Shown: positions 36,198 to 44,594 of the stretch, piece by piece
Numbering within the stretch: position 1 is the stretch's first letter
Layout: each line of letters begins with the position of its first letter
NCBI RefSeq assembly: GCF_018129965.1
Contig: NZ_JAFCKW010000007.1
Span: 124,001 to 188,000, forward strand
Length of the DNA stretch: 64,000 nt
DNA from: Bradyrhizobium diazoefficiens
GTDB taxonomy: Bacteria > Pseudomonadota > Alphaproteobacteria > Rhizobiales > Xanthobacteraceae
Reading direction: 5' to 3'
Translations under genes and position numbers: made by a program
The notes under the pieces: generated by a model
Seen by the model: only the letters and a program-made list of their open reading frames with translations
Database searches by the model: none
Told to the model about the DNA's origin: nothing

Positions 36198-36544
36198 TAC
36201 GAAATCCTGCGGCCAGGGACAGGCCGCAACTTCGCCAAGCAGCGGCTTCGGCCCACACTCATGATGGGAATTCGAGCGGACTAGATCACTCCGAAAGCCC
36301 ACATGCAAGCGTCGCGGTGCGCCTGACACAAGCCTTGGGATGAGCTTTTGCCGCCGAGCCCCGTCGCCAACCAACGGCGCATCGAGGATCATGGGGTTAC
36401 GCGGCCAGCATGAGCCAGACGTGCCTTTCGTCAAACGGCGCCTGTCACCTGCCAGCCGGCGGATCGCCGAACCGATAGTTCTCGCCGAAGCGCAAAATGC
36501 TATCCGTGACATGCCAGCGATAGCCGATGACCACAGAAACGGCA
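36198..36544. other. Intergenic region upstream of the ArnC-like gene
   Basis: About 350 bp without a recognisable gene. It includes a perfect 7-bp hairpin at 36208-36228 (TGCGGCC, loop AGGGACA, GGCCGCA) in the presumed leader of the ArnC-like gene. No promoter was convincing. Confidence 0.4.
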
Positions 36545-36566
36545 AAGCCCGGCACATGCCGGGCTT
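36545..36566 (-). terminator. Rho-independent-type terminator of the RTX protease gene
   Basis: A perfect 10-bp stem (AAGCCCGGCA / TGCCGGGCTT) with a 2-nt centre lies about 70 bp past the protease stop, followed on the minus strand by TGCCGTTTCT. The T tract is short, so efficiency is uncertain. Confidence 0.6.
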
Positions 36567-36637
36567 CAAACCGTCTCGGAGCTTTGGAATCGAACCGGGT
36601 CTGCTCCGCGTCTGGTTGTTGCGGCAAGCCGCAGCAA

Positions 36638-38365
36638 TCAGACGATCAGGATATCCGTGTTGTGCAACACATAGGAATTCTGCAAATGCGCCATGGCCGT
36701 CTGTCCGCCGGGCGCCGAACCGTTCGAATCGAAATACAGCGTGTGCGTCGCTGTGTTGAACCAGAACTCCTGCGCCGCGGTGGTGGGGCCGGTCGTGTTG
36801 GCCACGAAATGCGATGCGTCCAGCACACCGGTATTCGCGCCGGCCGCGGCCAGATGGGCCCCGAAGCCCGAGGATGCGAAGGCGATGGCGTCGCCTGCGT
36901 GAAAGTTGTAGATCTGGTCGAGGCCCTCGCTCGTCGCGTTGAAGACGAACTGGTCGTTGCCGGCTCCGCCATAAAGATTATCGTTGCCGGCGCCGCCGAC
37001 CATGACGTTGTTGCCGCCATTGCTCACGATCGTGTCATTGCCGGCGAGACCGACCATGATCGCATTGCTGCCCGAGATCGTGTTGGCCGCGGCATTGCCG
37101 ACCACGACGGGGATCGAGCTGGACACGTTGTTGGTCTCGTTGCTCTCGGCAACCTTGGAGGTGGCGTCGGCAATCACGCCGAGGTAATAAGTTCCGGCAG
37201 CGATGTTCGACGGGAGCGAGAATGCGATGCTCTCGCTCTGCGTAGCTCCGGCCTGCAAACTCGACGCAGAATAGGTGCCGATCAAAGTGTCGGATGTCGT
37301 GACAGTCGTGTGGGTCGACAGGTAGAGAGCGCTGACCGACGCACCAGCCGCGGCGGCGCCGACGTCCTTCAGCGCGAAATTGACCGTCGAGCCCGTGACG
37401 GCAAGGCTGCTGATCGTCAGATCGGCCAGTGGCGTGCTCGGGGTGTTGACGTGATAGCCGAGCGAATGCAGCAGTGTGAGGTCGACCTTGCTCAGGTTCT
37501 GGCTCGTGGCTGCATTGTAATACTCGTTGAACGGGTCGTTCGAACCCTGCACGCCGCTGTTGAGGAAGTCGCTGGGATCCGAACTCTGACCGAAATCGGC
37601 AAGCTTGGTGACGCCGCCGTCGAGCGAGAAATAGCTCGCGGGCGCGGTGGATCCGCCCTGGAACAACCGAGCTCCGGGCGCGGTAAAGCGGAACAGATCG
37701 AAAATATCAGGTGCCGAGCCGTAAGGCACGCGTCCCAGTGCGTGGGTCAGTTCGTGCAGCGCAACACCCACGAGCAGGTTCGGATTGATGTCCGTGGCGA
37801 ACACGGCGCTGCCGTCGTCGGTGGTGGTATCGTTGGCACCAAGGATACCGAACAGCTTCAGTTCGGCGTTCCACACCGCGACGTTCGATGATCCCTGAAT
37901 CCCCGTCGCAGCAGGCAGGTAATTGAAGGTCGTGTCGCCTGCGGCTGCAGTCTTCAGCAGGTCGGACCGGATCAGCGAATAGCTTTCATAATAGCCGGCA
38001 TCGGGGCCGGCCGCCGCGCCACCGCCGGTGCCGCTGTAATCGATCTTGAAATTCACCGTGATCTTGTCGGAGATGACGTTCGACAACATGGTCGCGGCCT
38101 GCACGATGCCGGCGCGGAAGCTCGCGGGCGCTGCCATTGCGGCGGCGGTGAAGTTCAGATCGAACGTGATCCCCCCGGTCGAGACGACGGTGGCCGAGCC
38201 GACGGTGCTCACGCCGGGCGCCGGGGCGATCCCCTGGTTGACCTGCACAGGTGCCGGTTGAGCGCTGGCGCCGGTCTTCGCCACAAACCATGGCACGAAG
38301 GATGCGCTGAAGATCTCCTGCGCCGCGTCGAAGGAATCAAATTGACCGAGAAACTTGTTCTTCAT
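36638..38365 (-). CDS. Secreted RTX metalloprotease-like protein with CARDB domain
   Basis: A 575-residue protein with no Sec signal. Residues 60-310 form a metalloprotease-like domain with the zinc motif HELTH (204-208) in LLVGVALHELTHALGRVPYG. Residues about 315-425 match a CARDB adhesion-type domain (ADLTISSLAVTGSTVNF, then VAESNETNN). Residues about 440-485 are calcium-binding RTX repeats (GLAGNDTIVSNGGNN, GGAGNDNLYGGAGNDQFVF), and the C-terminus ends in hydrophobic residues (NTDILIV) as type I secretion substrates do. It should be exported by a type I system, none of which is encoded in the window. The ATG at 38365 (MKNKFLGQF) is chosen; 25 upstream codons look non-coding. Confidence 0.82.
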   Translation of the reverse strand: MKNKFLGQFDSFDAAQEIFSASFVPWFVAKTGASAQPAPVQVNQGIAPAPGVSTVGSATVVSTGGITFDLNFTAAAMAAPASFRAGIVQAATMLSNVISDKITVNFKIDYSGTGGGAAAGPDAGYYESYSLIRSDLLKTAAAGDTTFNYLPAATGIQGSSNVAVWNAELKLFGILGANDTTTDDGSAVFATDINPNLLVGVALHELTHALGRVPYGSAPDIFDLFRFTAPGARLFQGGSTAPASYFSLDGGVTKLADFGQSSDPSDFLNSGVQGSNDPFNEYYNAATSQNLSKVDLTLLHSLGYHVNTPSTPLADLTISSLAVTGSTVNFALKDVGAAAAGASVSALYLSTHTTVTTSDTLIGTYSASSLQAGATQSESIAFSLPSNIAAGTYYLGVIADATSKVAESNETNNVSSSIPVVVGNAAANTISGSNAIMVGLAGNDTIVSNGGNNVMVGGAGNDNLYGGAGNDQFVFNATSEGLDQIYNFHAGDAIAFASSGFGAHLAAAGANTGVLDASHFVANTTGPTTAAQEFWFNTATHTLYFDSNGSAPGGQTAMAHLQNSYVLHNTDILIV

Positions 38366-38591
38366 CGCCTCGTCCTGCGTGAAACATGGTCTGGGATGCA
38401 GGTCGGATATCGCCGACCACGCGCTGAACACTGGCAACATTCAGCAACATTACGACGTACGAGAAGTTAACGCGCGCTTGAAGTTGGTTCTGCCGTTAAC
38501 CGGTCGTTGCACGACGAGACAAAAGCGCGGCTGAACGGACGAATCGCCGGCGTGAAGCGGTGTCTCGGCACCGCCGACGGTAAGGTATTCC

Positions 38592-40103
38592 TCAATTGTG
38601 TGCCGCCTCGAGACCTCGCCTCAGACCCGTAAAAACCCGGTCGATCAGCGGCCAGAACAGCAGCACGATCGCCAGGGTCGTGATCGAGCCGACCAGGCCG
38701 TTCGACCAGAACACCTTCAGCGTGCCCCCGGAGCCGATCATCGACAGGCGGAAGGCATCCTCGGCGCGGTTGCCGAGCACGAGCGCCAGGGTAAACGGCG
38801 CAAGCGGAATGCCGATCTTCTTGAAGACGTAGCCGACCACGCCAAAGCCGAGCATCAGCCAGATGTCGAACATCGCGTTCTGGATCGCATAGGCGCCGAT
38901 CGCACACGACACCACGATCATCGGCGCCACCGCCGCGAACGGCACGCGCAGGATCGAGGCAAAGATCGGCACCGTGGTCAGCACCAGCACGAGGCCGACG
39001 ACGTTGCCGAGATACATCGAGGCGATCAGGCCCCAGACGAAATCCTTGTGCTCGACGAACAAGAGCGGGCCCGGATTGAGCCCCCATACCATCAGGCCGC
39101 CGAGCAGGATCGCCGCAGTGCCGGAACCTGGAATGCCCAGCGCCAGCATCGGCAGCAGCGCCGCGGTGCCGGAGGCATGCGCGGCCGTTTCCGGCGCGAA
39201 CACCCCCTCGATGCGGCCCTTGCCGAAGCTCTCGGGATCCTTCGAAAAGCGCTTGGCGAGATTGTAACCCATGAAGGACGCGGCGATCGCACCGCCCGGG
39301 GTAATGCCGAGCCAGCAGCCGATGAAGGACGAGCGCAGCAGCGTCACCCAGTATTTCGGCAGGTCTTTCCAGACGCCGAGGACGACGCGGAGCGAGATGC
39401 TCGCCGCATGTCCCCGCAACGCCAGCCGCTCCTCCATCGTCAGCAGGATTTCGCTGATGCCGAACAGACCGATGACGGCGACGAGGAAGTTGATGCCGCG
39501 GAGCAGCTCGGACGAACCGAAGGTCATGCGCAACTGGCCCGACACCGTGTCCATGCCGACGCCGGCGAGCAGGAGGCCGAGCGACATCGAGATGACCGTC
39601 TTGTGCTTGGCCTCGCGTCCGAGGCCTACGAAAGAACAGAACGTCAGGAGGTAAACCGCGAAGAACTCCGGCGGACCGAACTTCAGCGCAAAGGACGAGA
39701 TCATCGGCGCGAGGAAGGTGATCAGGAGCACCGCGACCAGCGAGCCGATGAAGGACGAGGTGAACGCCGCGGTCAGCGCCTCCGCCGCCCTGCCCTGCTG
39801 TGCCATCGGATAGCCGTCGAAGGTAGTCGCGACCGACCAGGCTTCGCCGGGAATGTTGAACAGGATCGACGTGATGGCCCCGCCGAACAGCGCACCCCAG
39901 TAGATGCAGGACAGCATCACGATCGCCGAGGTCGGGTCCATCGTGAAGGTCAGCGGCAGCAGGATCGCAACGCCGTTGGGGCCGCCGAGGCCCGGCAACA
40001 CGCCGACGAAGATGCCGAGCACGAGGCCGAGCATCATCAGCACGAGCGTCTTCCATGTCAGCAGGACGGCAAAACCGTGAAGCAGGAGACCGAAAGCTTC
40101 CAT
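38592..40103 (-). CDS. tctA: Tripartite tricarboxylate transporter large membrane subunit TctA
   Basis: A 503-residue inner-membrane protein with about twelve spans. GIFVGVLPGLGGPNGVAILLP and LGITPGGAIAASFMGYNLAKR are the two duplicated glycine-rich motifs of TctA, and LALGIPGSGTAAILLGGLM is also conserved. It forms the sodium- or proton-coupled channel for the ligand delivered by TctC. Last gene of the minus-strand tctC-tctB-tctA operon, 12 bp after tctB. Confidence 0.95.
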   Translation of the reverse strand: MEAFGLLLHGFAVLLTWKTLVLMMLGLVLGIFVGVLPGLGGPNGVAILLPLTFTMDPTSAIVMLSCIYWGALFGGAITSILFNIPGEAWSVATTFDGYPMAQQGRAAEALTAAFTSSFIGSLVAVLLITFLAPMISSFALKFGPPEFFAVYLLTFCSFVGLGREAKHKTVISMSLGLLLAGVGMDTVSGQLRMTFGSSELLRGINFLVAVIGLFGISEILLTMEERLALRGHAASISLRVVLGVWKDLPKYWVTLLRSSFIGCWLGITPGGAIAASFMGYNLAKRFSKDPESFGKGRIEGVFAPETAAHASGTAALLPMLALGIPGSGTAAILLGGLMVWGLNPGPLLFVEHKDFVWGLIASMYLGNVVGLVLVLTTVPIFASILRVPFAAVAPMIVVSCAIGAYAIQNAMFDIWLMLGFGVVGYVFKKIGIPLAPFTLALVLGNRAEDAFRLSMIGSGGTLKVFWSNGLVGSITTLAIVLLFWPLIDRVFTGLRRGLEAAHN

Positions 40104-40115
40104 CGCGGGCCTGCC

Positions 40116-40658
40116 CTAATGGCCGAAGGCCGCTTCGAGCGGCCCTTTCGGCATGATGACGTCGAAGGCGATGTCGAAGGTGACGAACATGATCGCCGTG
40201 AACAGGAAGGCAGTGAGCAGCGACTTCCACAGCGCGATCTTGCCGATCACGCGCATGAAGCCCGCAATCAGCAGGAAGCTTGCGACATACAGGCCGAGGA
40301 ACTGCGTCACCAGGCAGAACAGCAGCGTCGGCACGAACACCGCCATCACGCGGCGCGCCTGCGCGCGCGTGACGAAACTGTCGGACGATGCACGCCGCGC
40401 CACGAGCGCCGTGATCAGGCCGTAGAGGCTGCCACTGGCGAGGATGACGGAGAGATAGAACGGAAAATAGCCGGGCTCGGGCCCCGTCGAATCCCAGGAG
40501 GCGCCGGTGCGCCAATTGTCGTAGCCGAGCGTTGCGGCCAGCGCGAGCAGGAGGAGGCACACGACGATCTCGATCGTCCCGGAGGCGACGACCGAGGGCG
40601 AGTCGTCTTCAGGCGCGGTCGGATCGTCGACGACGATTTCGAGATCGGTTTGGGACAT
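40116..40658 (-). CDS. tctB: Tripartite tricarboxylate transporter small membrane subunit TctB
   Basis: A 180-residue membrane protein with four or five spans, including IEIVVCLLLLALAATLGYDN, GPEPGYFPFYLSVILASGSL (the family-typical Gly-Pro-G-x-FP segment) and VFVPTLLFCLVTQFLGLYVA. ATG 40658 (MSQTDLEI) is chosen; a far longer open frame runs into tctC antisense space and is an artefact. It partners TctA. Confidence 0.92.
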   Translation of the reverse strand: MSQTDLEIVVDDPTAPEDDSPSVVASGTIEIVVCLLLLALAATLGYDNWRTGASWDSTGPEPGYFPFYLSVILASGSLYGLITALVARRASSDSFVTRAQARRVMAVFVPTLLFCLVTQFLGLYVASFLLIAGFMRVIGKIALWKSLLTAFLFTAIMFVTFDIAFDVIMPKGPLEAAFGH

Positions 40659-40683
40659 GAGCTGACAACAATCGCTGCGGCTG

Positions 40684-40830
40684 GTCCCCTCGTCCCGCTT
40701 GCGGGAAGAGGGTTGGGGTGAGTGGGAGTCTCGACAGGGACGGTGAAAGTTGAGCTCGCGGAGAGTCCCCTCACCCGGATCGCATCTTACGATACGATCC
40801 GACCTCTCCCGCAATCGGGTCGAGGTGAAG
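40684..40830. repeat. Composite palindromic repeat between tctC and tctB
   Basis: Two related blocks in opposite orientation, CCCCTCGTCCCGCTTGCGGG (with AAGAGGGTTGGGGTGAG after it) and CCCCTCACCCGGATCGC followed by ACCTCTCCCGCAATCGGG. They can fold into a long imperfect cruciform; a smaller inverted repeat, GGATCGCATC/GATACGATCC, lies at about 40777-40800. It recalls the dispersed palindromes of rhizobial genomes. Within an operon it may lower or stabilise downstream mRNA. Confidence 0.6.
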
Positions 40831-40837
40831 AAGACGA

Positions 40838-41824
40838 CTACTTCGCGACGAAACCTGCGTCCGTCATCAGCGACTTGTTGACGGCATCGTCCTCCTCGAG
40901 GAATTGGACCATGTCCTTGCCGGTGAGGAAGATCGGCTTCAACGCCTGCTTTTCCATGTAGTCCTTGTACTCGGCGGTCTGCGTCACCTTGTGGAACAGG
41001 TCGACATAGAACGCCTGCTGCTCCGGCGTGACCTTGCCAGGCAGGAACATCGCGCGCAGCATCAGATACTGCACATCGACGCCCTCCTCCTTGCAGGTCG
41101 GGATATCGGCCCACGACTGCGTATCGGTCACCTTGCCGGAGTAGGAGATCCGCTCCTTGTCGAAGACGCAGAGCGGACGTACCTGGCCTGCGCGCCAGAC
41201 TTCGAGGTTTTCGGACGGATTGTTGACGTTGGATTCGGTGTGGTTGCCGACGAGCTGGGTCGCGGCCTCGCCGCCGGACTTGTAGGGCAGATACGAGAAT
41301 TTCGCACCGGTCTTCTGCTCGAGGAAGACGGTCAGCACGTGATCCTCGCGCTTGGAGCCGGTGCCACCCATCTTGAACGGCGCGCTCGACGCCTTGGCGG
41401 CGTCGATGAATTCCTTCACCGTCTTGGGACCTGCGCTGTTGTCCCACAGCACGAACTGGTCGAGCGCGATCACCGAGACCGGGGTGAGTTCGCGCCAGTT
41501 GAACGGGATCTTCGCCGACAACGGCAGCATGTAGATCAGCGAATAGGCGATCAGGACCTTGTTCGGATCGCCCTCGCTGGACTTCATGTACATCAGCGCT
41601 TCCGCGCCCGATGCGCCGCCCTTGAGCGAGACGACGATCGGCTGCTTCATCAGGCTGTTCTTCTGGATCGCGGCCTGCATCATCCGCGCCATCTGGTCGG
41701 AGGCGCCTCCGGCGCCGGCCGCCACCACGATCTCCACCGGTTTGGTCGGCTCCCAGGCGGCATAAGCCGGCGTGCCGCAAAGCGCAGCGGCCAGCGCCAT
41801 CGCGGCCTTCATTCCATGTCTCAC
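40838..41824 (-). CDS. tctC: Tripartite tricarboxylate transporter substrate-binding protein TctC (Bug family)
   Basis: A 328-residue periplasmic protein. The first 22 residues are a Sec signal ending APAYA-like (GTPAYA, then AWEP). The mature start VEIVVAAGAGGASDQMARMM and the FKMGGTGSKREDHVLTVFLE segment are typical Bug-fold elements. It binds a carboxylate for TctAB. It is the first gene of the operon, and AGGGAAG lies upstream of the ATG. Ligand unknown. Confidence 0.92.
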   Translation of the reverse strand: MRHGMKAAMALAAALCGTPAYAAWEPTKPVEIVVAAGAGGASDQMARMMQAAIQKNSLMKQPIVVSLKGGASGAEALMYMKSSEGDPNKVLIAYSLIYMLPLSAKIPFNWRELTPVSVIALDQFVLWDNSAGPKTVKEFIDAAKASSAPFKMGGTGSKREDHVLTVFLEQKTGAKFSYLPYKSGGEAATQLVGNHTESNVNNPSENLEVWRAGQVRPLCVFDKERISYSGKVTDTQSWADIPTCKEEGVDVQYLMLRAMFLPGKVTPEQQAFYVDLFHKVTQTAEYKDYMEKQALKPIFLTGKDMVQFLEEDDAVNKSLMTDAGFVAK

Positions 41825-41869
41825 GCGCGTCTTCCCTGTTTTTCGCCTATGTTATTGTTTGGACTGGAT

Positions 41870-41888
41870 ATTCACGATTTGTGTGAAT
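41870..41888. promoter_or_regulatory. Inverted repeat upstream of tctC, candidate operator
   Basis: ATTCAC-N7-GTGAAT, a perfect 6-bp dyad, lies 46-64 bp upstream of the tctC ATG, where a regulator controlling the transporter could bind. No regulator gene is nearby. Position and symmetry are the only support. Confidence 0.35.
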
Positions 41889-41961
41889 GGCATTGTGCGG
41901 GCGAATGCCGGCCAGTTCAAGCCGGGCCGGTACAGCCCCGCTTATGACTTTGGAATAAGAT

Positions 41962-41987
41962 CGATTGCAAGCGCGCGCTTGCAATCG
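41962..41987. repeat. Perfect 26-bp palindrome
   Basis: CGATTGCAAG, CGCGCG centre, CTTGCAATCG: all 26 bases are self-complementary. It sits in the divergent gap between tctC and the membrane-protein gene. It could be a hairpin in a leader transcript or a dimeric regulator site. Confidence 0.65.
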
Positions 41988-42055
41988 CCTCGCGAAACCG
42001 GGGCCAGCAACCCCACCCGCTGTCGAAGTCCGTTCATCCTCGTTGCCGCGGCTCC

Positions 42056-42090
42056 ATCAGACCGCGCGGTCTGATCATTTCTTGTTTTAA
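42056..42090 (+). terminator. 20-bp palindrome followed by T-rich tract, terminator-like
   Basis: ATCAGACCGC/GCGGTCTGAT (42056-42075) is a perfect 10-bp-arm palindrome, followed by CATTTCTTGTTTT on the plus strand. It has the shape of a rho-independent terminator, yet no annotated gene ends here on that strand. It may end a small transcript from the gap or regulate the gene starting at 42169. Confidence 0.45.
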
Positions 42091-42168
42091 GTTCATGACT
42101 GTGGGAAATCCTGCAATGGAAGCCGAACAATCAGAGAACGCCGGATCAACCCCTGAAGAATAGATGAC

Positions 42169-43680
42169 ATGTACGAATACCTTCAGAGATCGCACTCATC
42201 GATCACGCTGGTCTGCATGGTCTTCATTGTTGTCGTCCTTGGCATCTGCAATCTCCTGTTTGGCGAGCTTGTTCCGGCCGGCGGAGGGCTCGGATGGGAC
42301 GGCGTCACCTATGCCGATATGGTGCGCCGACTAGGCTCGATGATCAGCAACGGCGAACTCAGCCGATACTATTCGCAGCGGTTTCTTCCTTCGCTGATTG
42401 TGCGGATGATGCTGGAAGTCGCGGGGGCTGACCTCTCCGACCAGAACATCATTCGCGGCTTCGAACTGCTCAACCTGCTAGCGCTGGTTCTGGGCACTCT
42501 GATTTGGAAGCGGATGGCGGATCTGCTCTCGATCAGGACGAGCGGCCAATGGATCGGGTTCGCCAGCCTGTTCCTGAATTACTTTGCGACCAAGCATCTT
42601 CGATATGCTCCTGTCACGACAGATGGCGTCGCGCTGCTGGTGAACCTGCTTCTAATTTGGCTTTATCTTGAAAAATGGCCGCTGCTGCTCCTCGCCGCGA
42701 CGATCGCAGGGTCTTTCGTCTGGCAGTTGAGTGGAGTCTACGGAGCCATTTTGCTGATCTCTCTGCACCTGAAACCGCAAGAAACCGGGGATGTCCAAAT
42801 GGCCGCCGAGACTCTCTACGGGGGAAACCGTGAGACGCGCGCTTTTTGGGCGTTTATCGCGATCGCCATGGCAACGATCTCCATCATCGCGCTATCGCAA
42901 CTCGCCGCAGCCCTCAAGACGGGCTCGGCGCTCCACGAACTCGCGATCTTTCTGACGGGCCTGCCGTCCCTCGTTGTCGTCGTATTCGCTCTCTGGATTC
43001 TCATCGGCCCCGTCTTGTTGAGGCGCTCTCCTTTCGCCATGCTTGCGGACGTGCCCTTGCATTGCTTTCTGCTTGCGGGAGCAGCATTGCTCATTCCCCA
43101 AATCGCATTCACCGCATTGTCAAACCCGGACGTCCCGAACCCAAGCGGCGTATTTTATGTTCTGAAGTTGATCGTCTTCCCGTTGACTGGCAGAGGCAAG
43201 TTCCTGATGGCCTTCCTGGCCGCGACGCTGCTTTGGGGGCCGGCCGTCCTGCTCGTGATGCTTCGATGGAAGGACGTCAGCGCCGAGCTGCGGAAGGTCG
43301 GCCTTGGTCCGGTCGGCGTCGTCGCCGCTACCTTGCCGCTGATACTCGTTACTGAATCCCGCTTCATACTCGGAGCCTGGCCCATTCTGGTCTTGGGGCT
43401 CGCCCTCGCGCTGGACAGATCCGGAGTATCGAAGTCCCTCGGATACGTGTTTGGCGCCCTGACGATCCTGAATACGCAGCTCTGGCTCAAGTTCAACATC
43501 GCACCATGGGAGGGCAACGACTATGCTGATCTCGCGGAACTCCCGAAGCAGATGTTCTTCCTCCACTACGGACCCTGGATGGGTTGGCCTGCCTACCTCT
43601 TGCAGCTTCCATTGGTTATTTTCGCCGCCTACCTGCTGTGGATTGCAATGCGGGTGAAGAACCCCGCATGCCAGCAGTAG
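42169..43680 (+). CDS. Polytopic membrane protein, GT-C-like
   Basis: A 503-residue inner-membrane protein with ten to twelve hydrophobic segments. A short first periplasmic loop contains GGLGWDGVTYADMVRR, and a later loop NYFATKHLRYAPVTTDGVALLVN; an acidic residue after the first span and a long second loop are features of GT-C glycosyltransferases, but no family is recognised with certainty. The composition is less GC-rich than the flanking tct genes. It is unlike its neighbours in function and could be a stray part of the polysaccharide machinery. Confidence 0.6.
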   Translation: MYEYLQRSHSSITLVCMVFIVVVLGICNLLFGELVPAGGGLGWDGVTYADMVRRLGSMISNGELSRYYSQRFLPSLIVRMMLEVAGADLSDQNIIRGFELLNLLALVLGTLIWKRMADLLSIRTSGQWIGFASLFLNYFATKHLRYAPVTTDGVALLVNLLLIWLYLEKWPLLLLAATIAGSFVWQLSGVYGAILLISLHLKPQETGDVQMAAETLYGGNRETRAFWAFIAIAMATISIIALSQLAAALKTGSALHELAIFLTGLPSLVVVVFALWILIGPVLLRRSPFAMLADVPLHCFLLAGAALLIPQIAFTALSNPDVPNPSGVFYVLKLIVFPLTGRGKFLMAFLAATLLWGPAVLLVMLRWKDVSAELRKVGLGPVGVVAATLPLILVTESRFILGAWPILVLGLALALDRSGVSKSLGYVFGALTILNTQLWLKFNIAPWEGNDYADLAELPKQMFFLHYGPWMGWPAYLLQLPLVIFAAYLLWIAMRVKNPACQQ

Positions 43681-43902
43681 CGATCGGACTGGCATCTTCA
43701 CGCGTTCGGCACTCTCGATCATCGATGGCAGATGATCTGTCGAGAAATTCGCCCGTCCGGGTCGGTCGAGAGATGCTTGTCACATTCCTGTGGGACAGAG
43801 TTTGAAGGCAACCGAAAGCATCGGTCGCCATCGATCCTCGCTCTGGTGCTTTTGCAAGACATGACCTTCTCGCTCGCTCTGGGTCGCACACGCCGGGGAG
43901 CC

Positions 43903-44517
43903 ATGCACGACTCCGATCGACGCTCCAGCACAGGGCAGTCCACGAACAGCCGAAGCGTTCTGTTGGTCCCGCCTGTCATGATTGCGGCCGTCGTCACAAG
44001 CCTTCTGATCGCGCCGGGCGCCGACGGGCTGCTGGGTGCATGTCTCGCAATGTTGATGCTGGCCATCGCGTGCAACGATGCCCGTCACTACCTCATTCCC
44101 AACGAGCTGACCGCCGCGGCCTTCGGACTTGCTTTCCTGCACGCCGCAGTCATCACGCCCAATGCTGGTGCATCATCCCTGTTCTGGATGGTCTTCCGCG
44201 CCTCTGCCGTAGCTCTGCCGTTGTTGCTTCTCATGGTGTTCTATCGCCATTGGCGAGGCCGGGAGGGATTGGGACTTGGCGACGTCAAGCTTGCCGCGGT
44301 CGCCGGTGCCTGGCTCGAACTCCCGACAGCGGCCGCGGTGATCGAGCTGGCAGCGCTTTCAGCGATTGCCGCCTATGTCGCGGGAACGGTCATGCGGAGG
44401 CGGCCACTGCGGGCGACCGCATTCCTGCCGTTCGGACTTTTCATGGCGCCGGCGATCTGGATCGGCTGGTTGAGCGAACATTTGCTCTTGCGCTGGGCAT
44501 ATCCCTGGCCCGGCTGA
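43903..44517 (+). CDS. Prepilin peptidase, A24 family (CpaA-like)
   Basis: A 204-residue membrane aspartic peptidase with about six spans. The two catalytic aspartates are seen in ACNDARHYLIPNEL and GLGLGDVKLAAVAG (GxGD motif). Such enzymes cleave the leader of type IVb/Flp prepilins. No N-terminal methylase domain is present, as in short CpaA-type enzymes. The start is uncertain: ATG 43903 gives the best family length, ATG 43861 adds 14 residues. No pilin or tad/cpa genes are in the window. Confidence 0.78.
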   Translation: MHDSDRRSSTGQSTNSRSVLLVPPVMIAAVVTSLLIAPGADGLLGACLAMLMLAIACNDARHYLIPNELTAAAFGLAFLHAAVITPNAGASSLFWMVFRASAVALPLLLLMVFYRHWRGREGLGLGDVKLAAVAGAWLELPTAAAVIELAALSAIAAYVAGTVMRRRPLRATAFLPFGLFMAPAIWIGWLSEHLLLRWAYPWPG

Positions 44518-44594
44518 CCCCCGCGGAGTCCGCGAGGTGATGCGCTTGTCTTGCGAGCCCGCTTTGGCCGTCGAAACACCGGGATGCCGCCGCG

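Noticed and set aside
36571..36625. tRNA-like T-arm (GGTTCGATTCC on the minus strand) downstream of the RTX gene
   Set aside because: The T-stem does not pair (CCCGG against CCAAA) and no acceptor, D-arm or anticodon arm can be folded around it.
38598..40721. Very long plus-strand open frame (about 700 codons) opposite tctA/tctB
   Set aside because: Antisense shadow of high-GC genes; the translation is low-complexity Arg/Gln/Glu/His-rich, while the minus strand encodes clear TctA and TctB.
44520..44534. Hairpin CGCGGA/TCCGCG after the prepilin peptidase gene as a terminator
   Set aside because: Only 6 bp with a 1-nt centre and no T tract on either strand.
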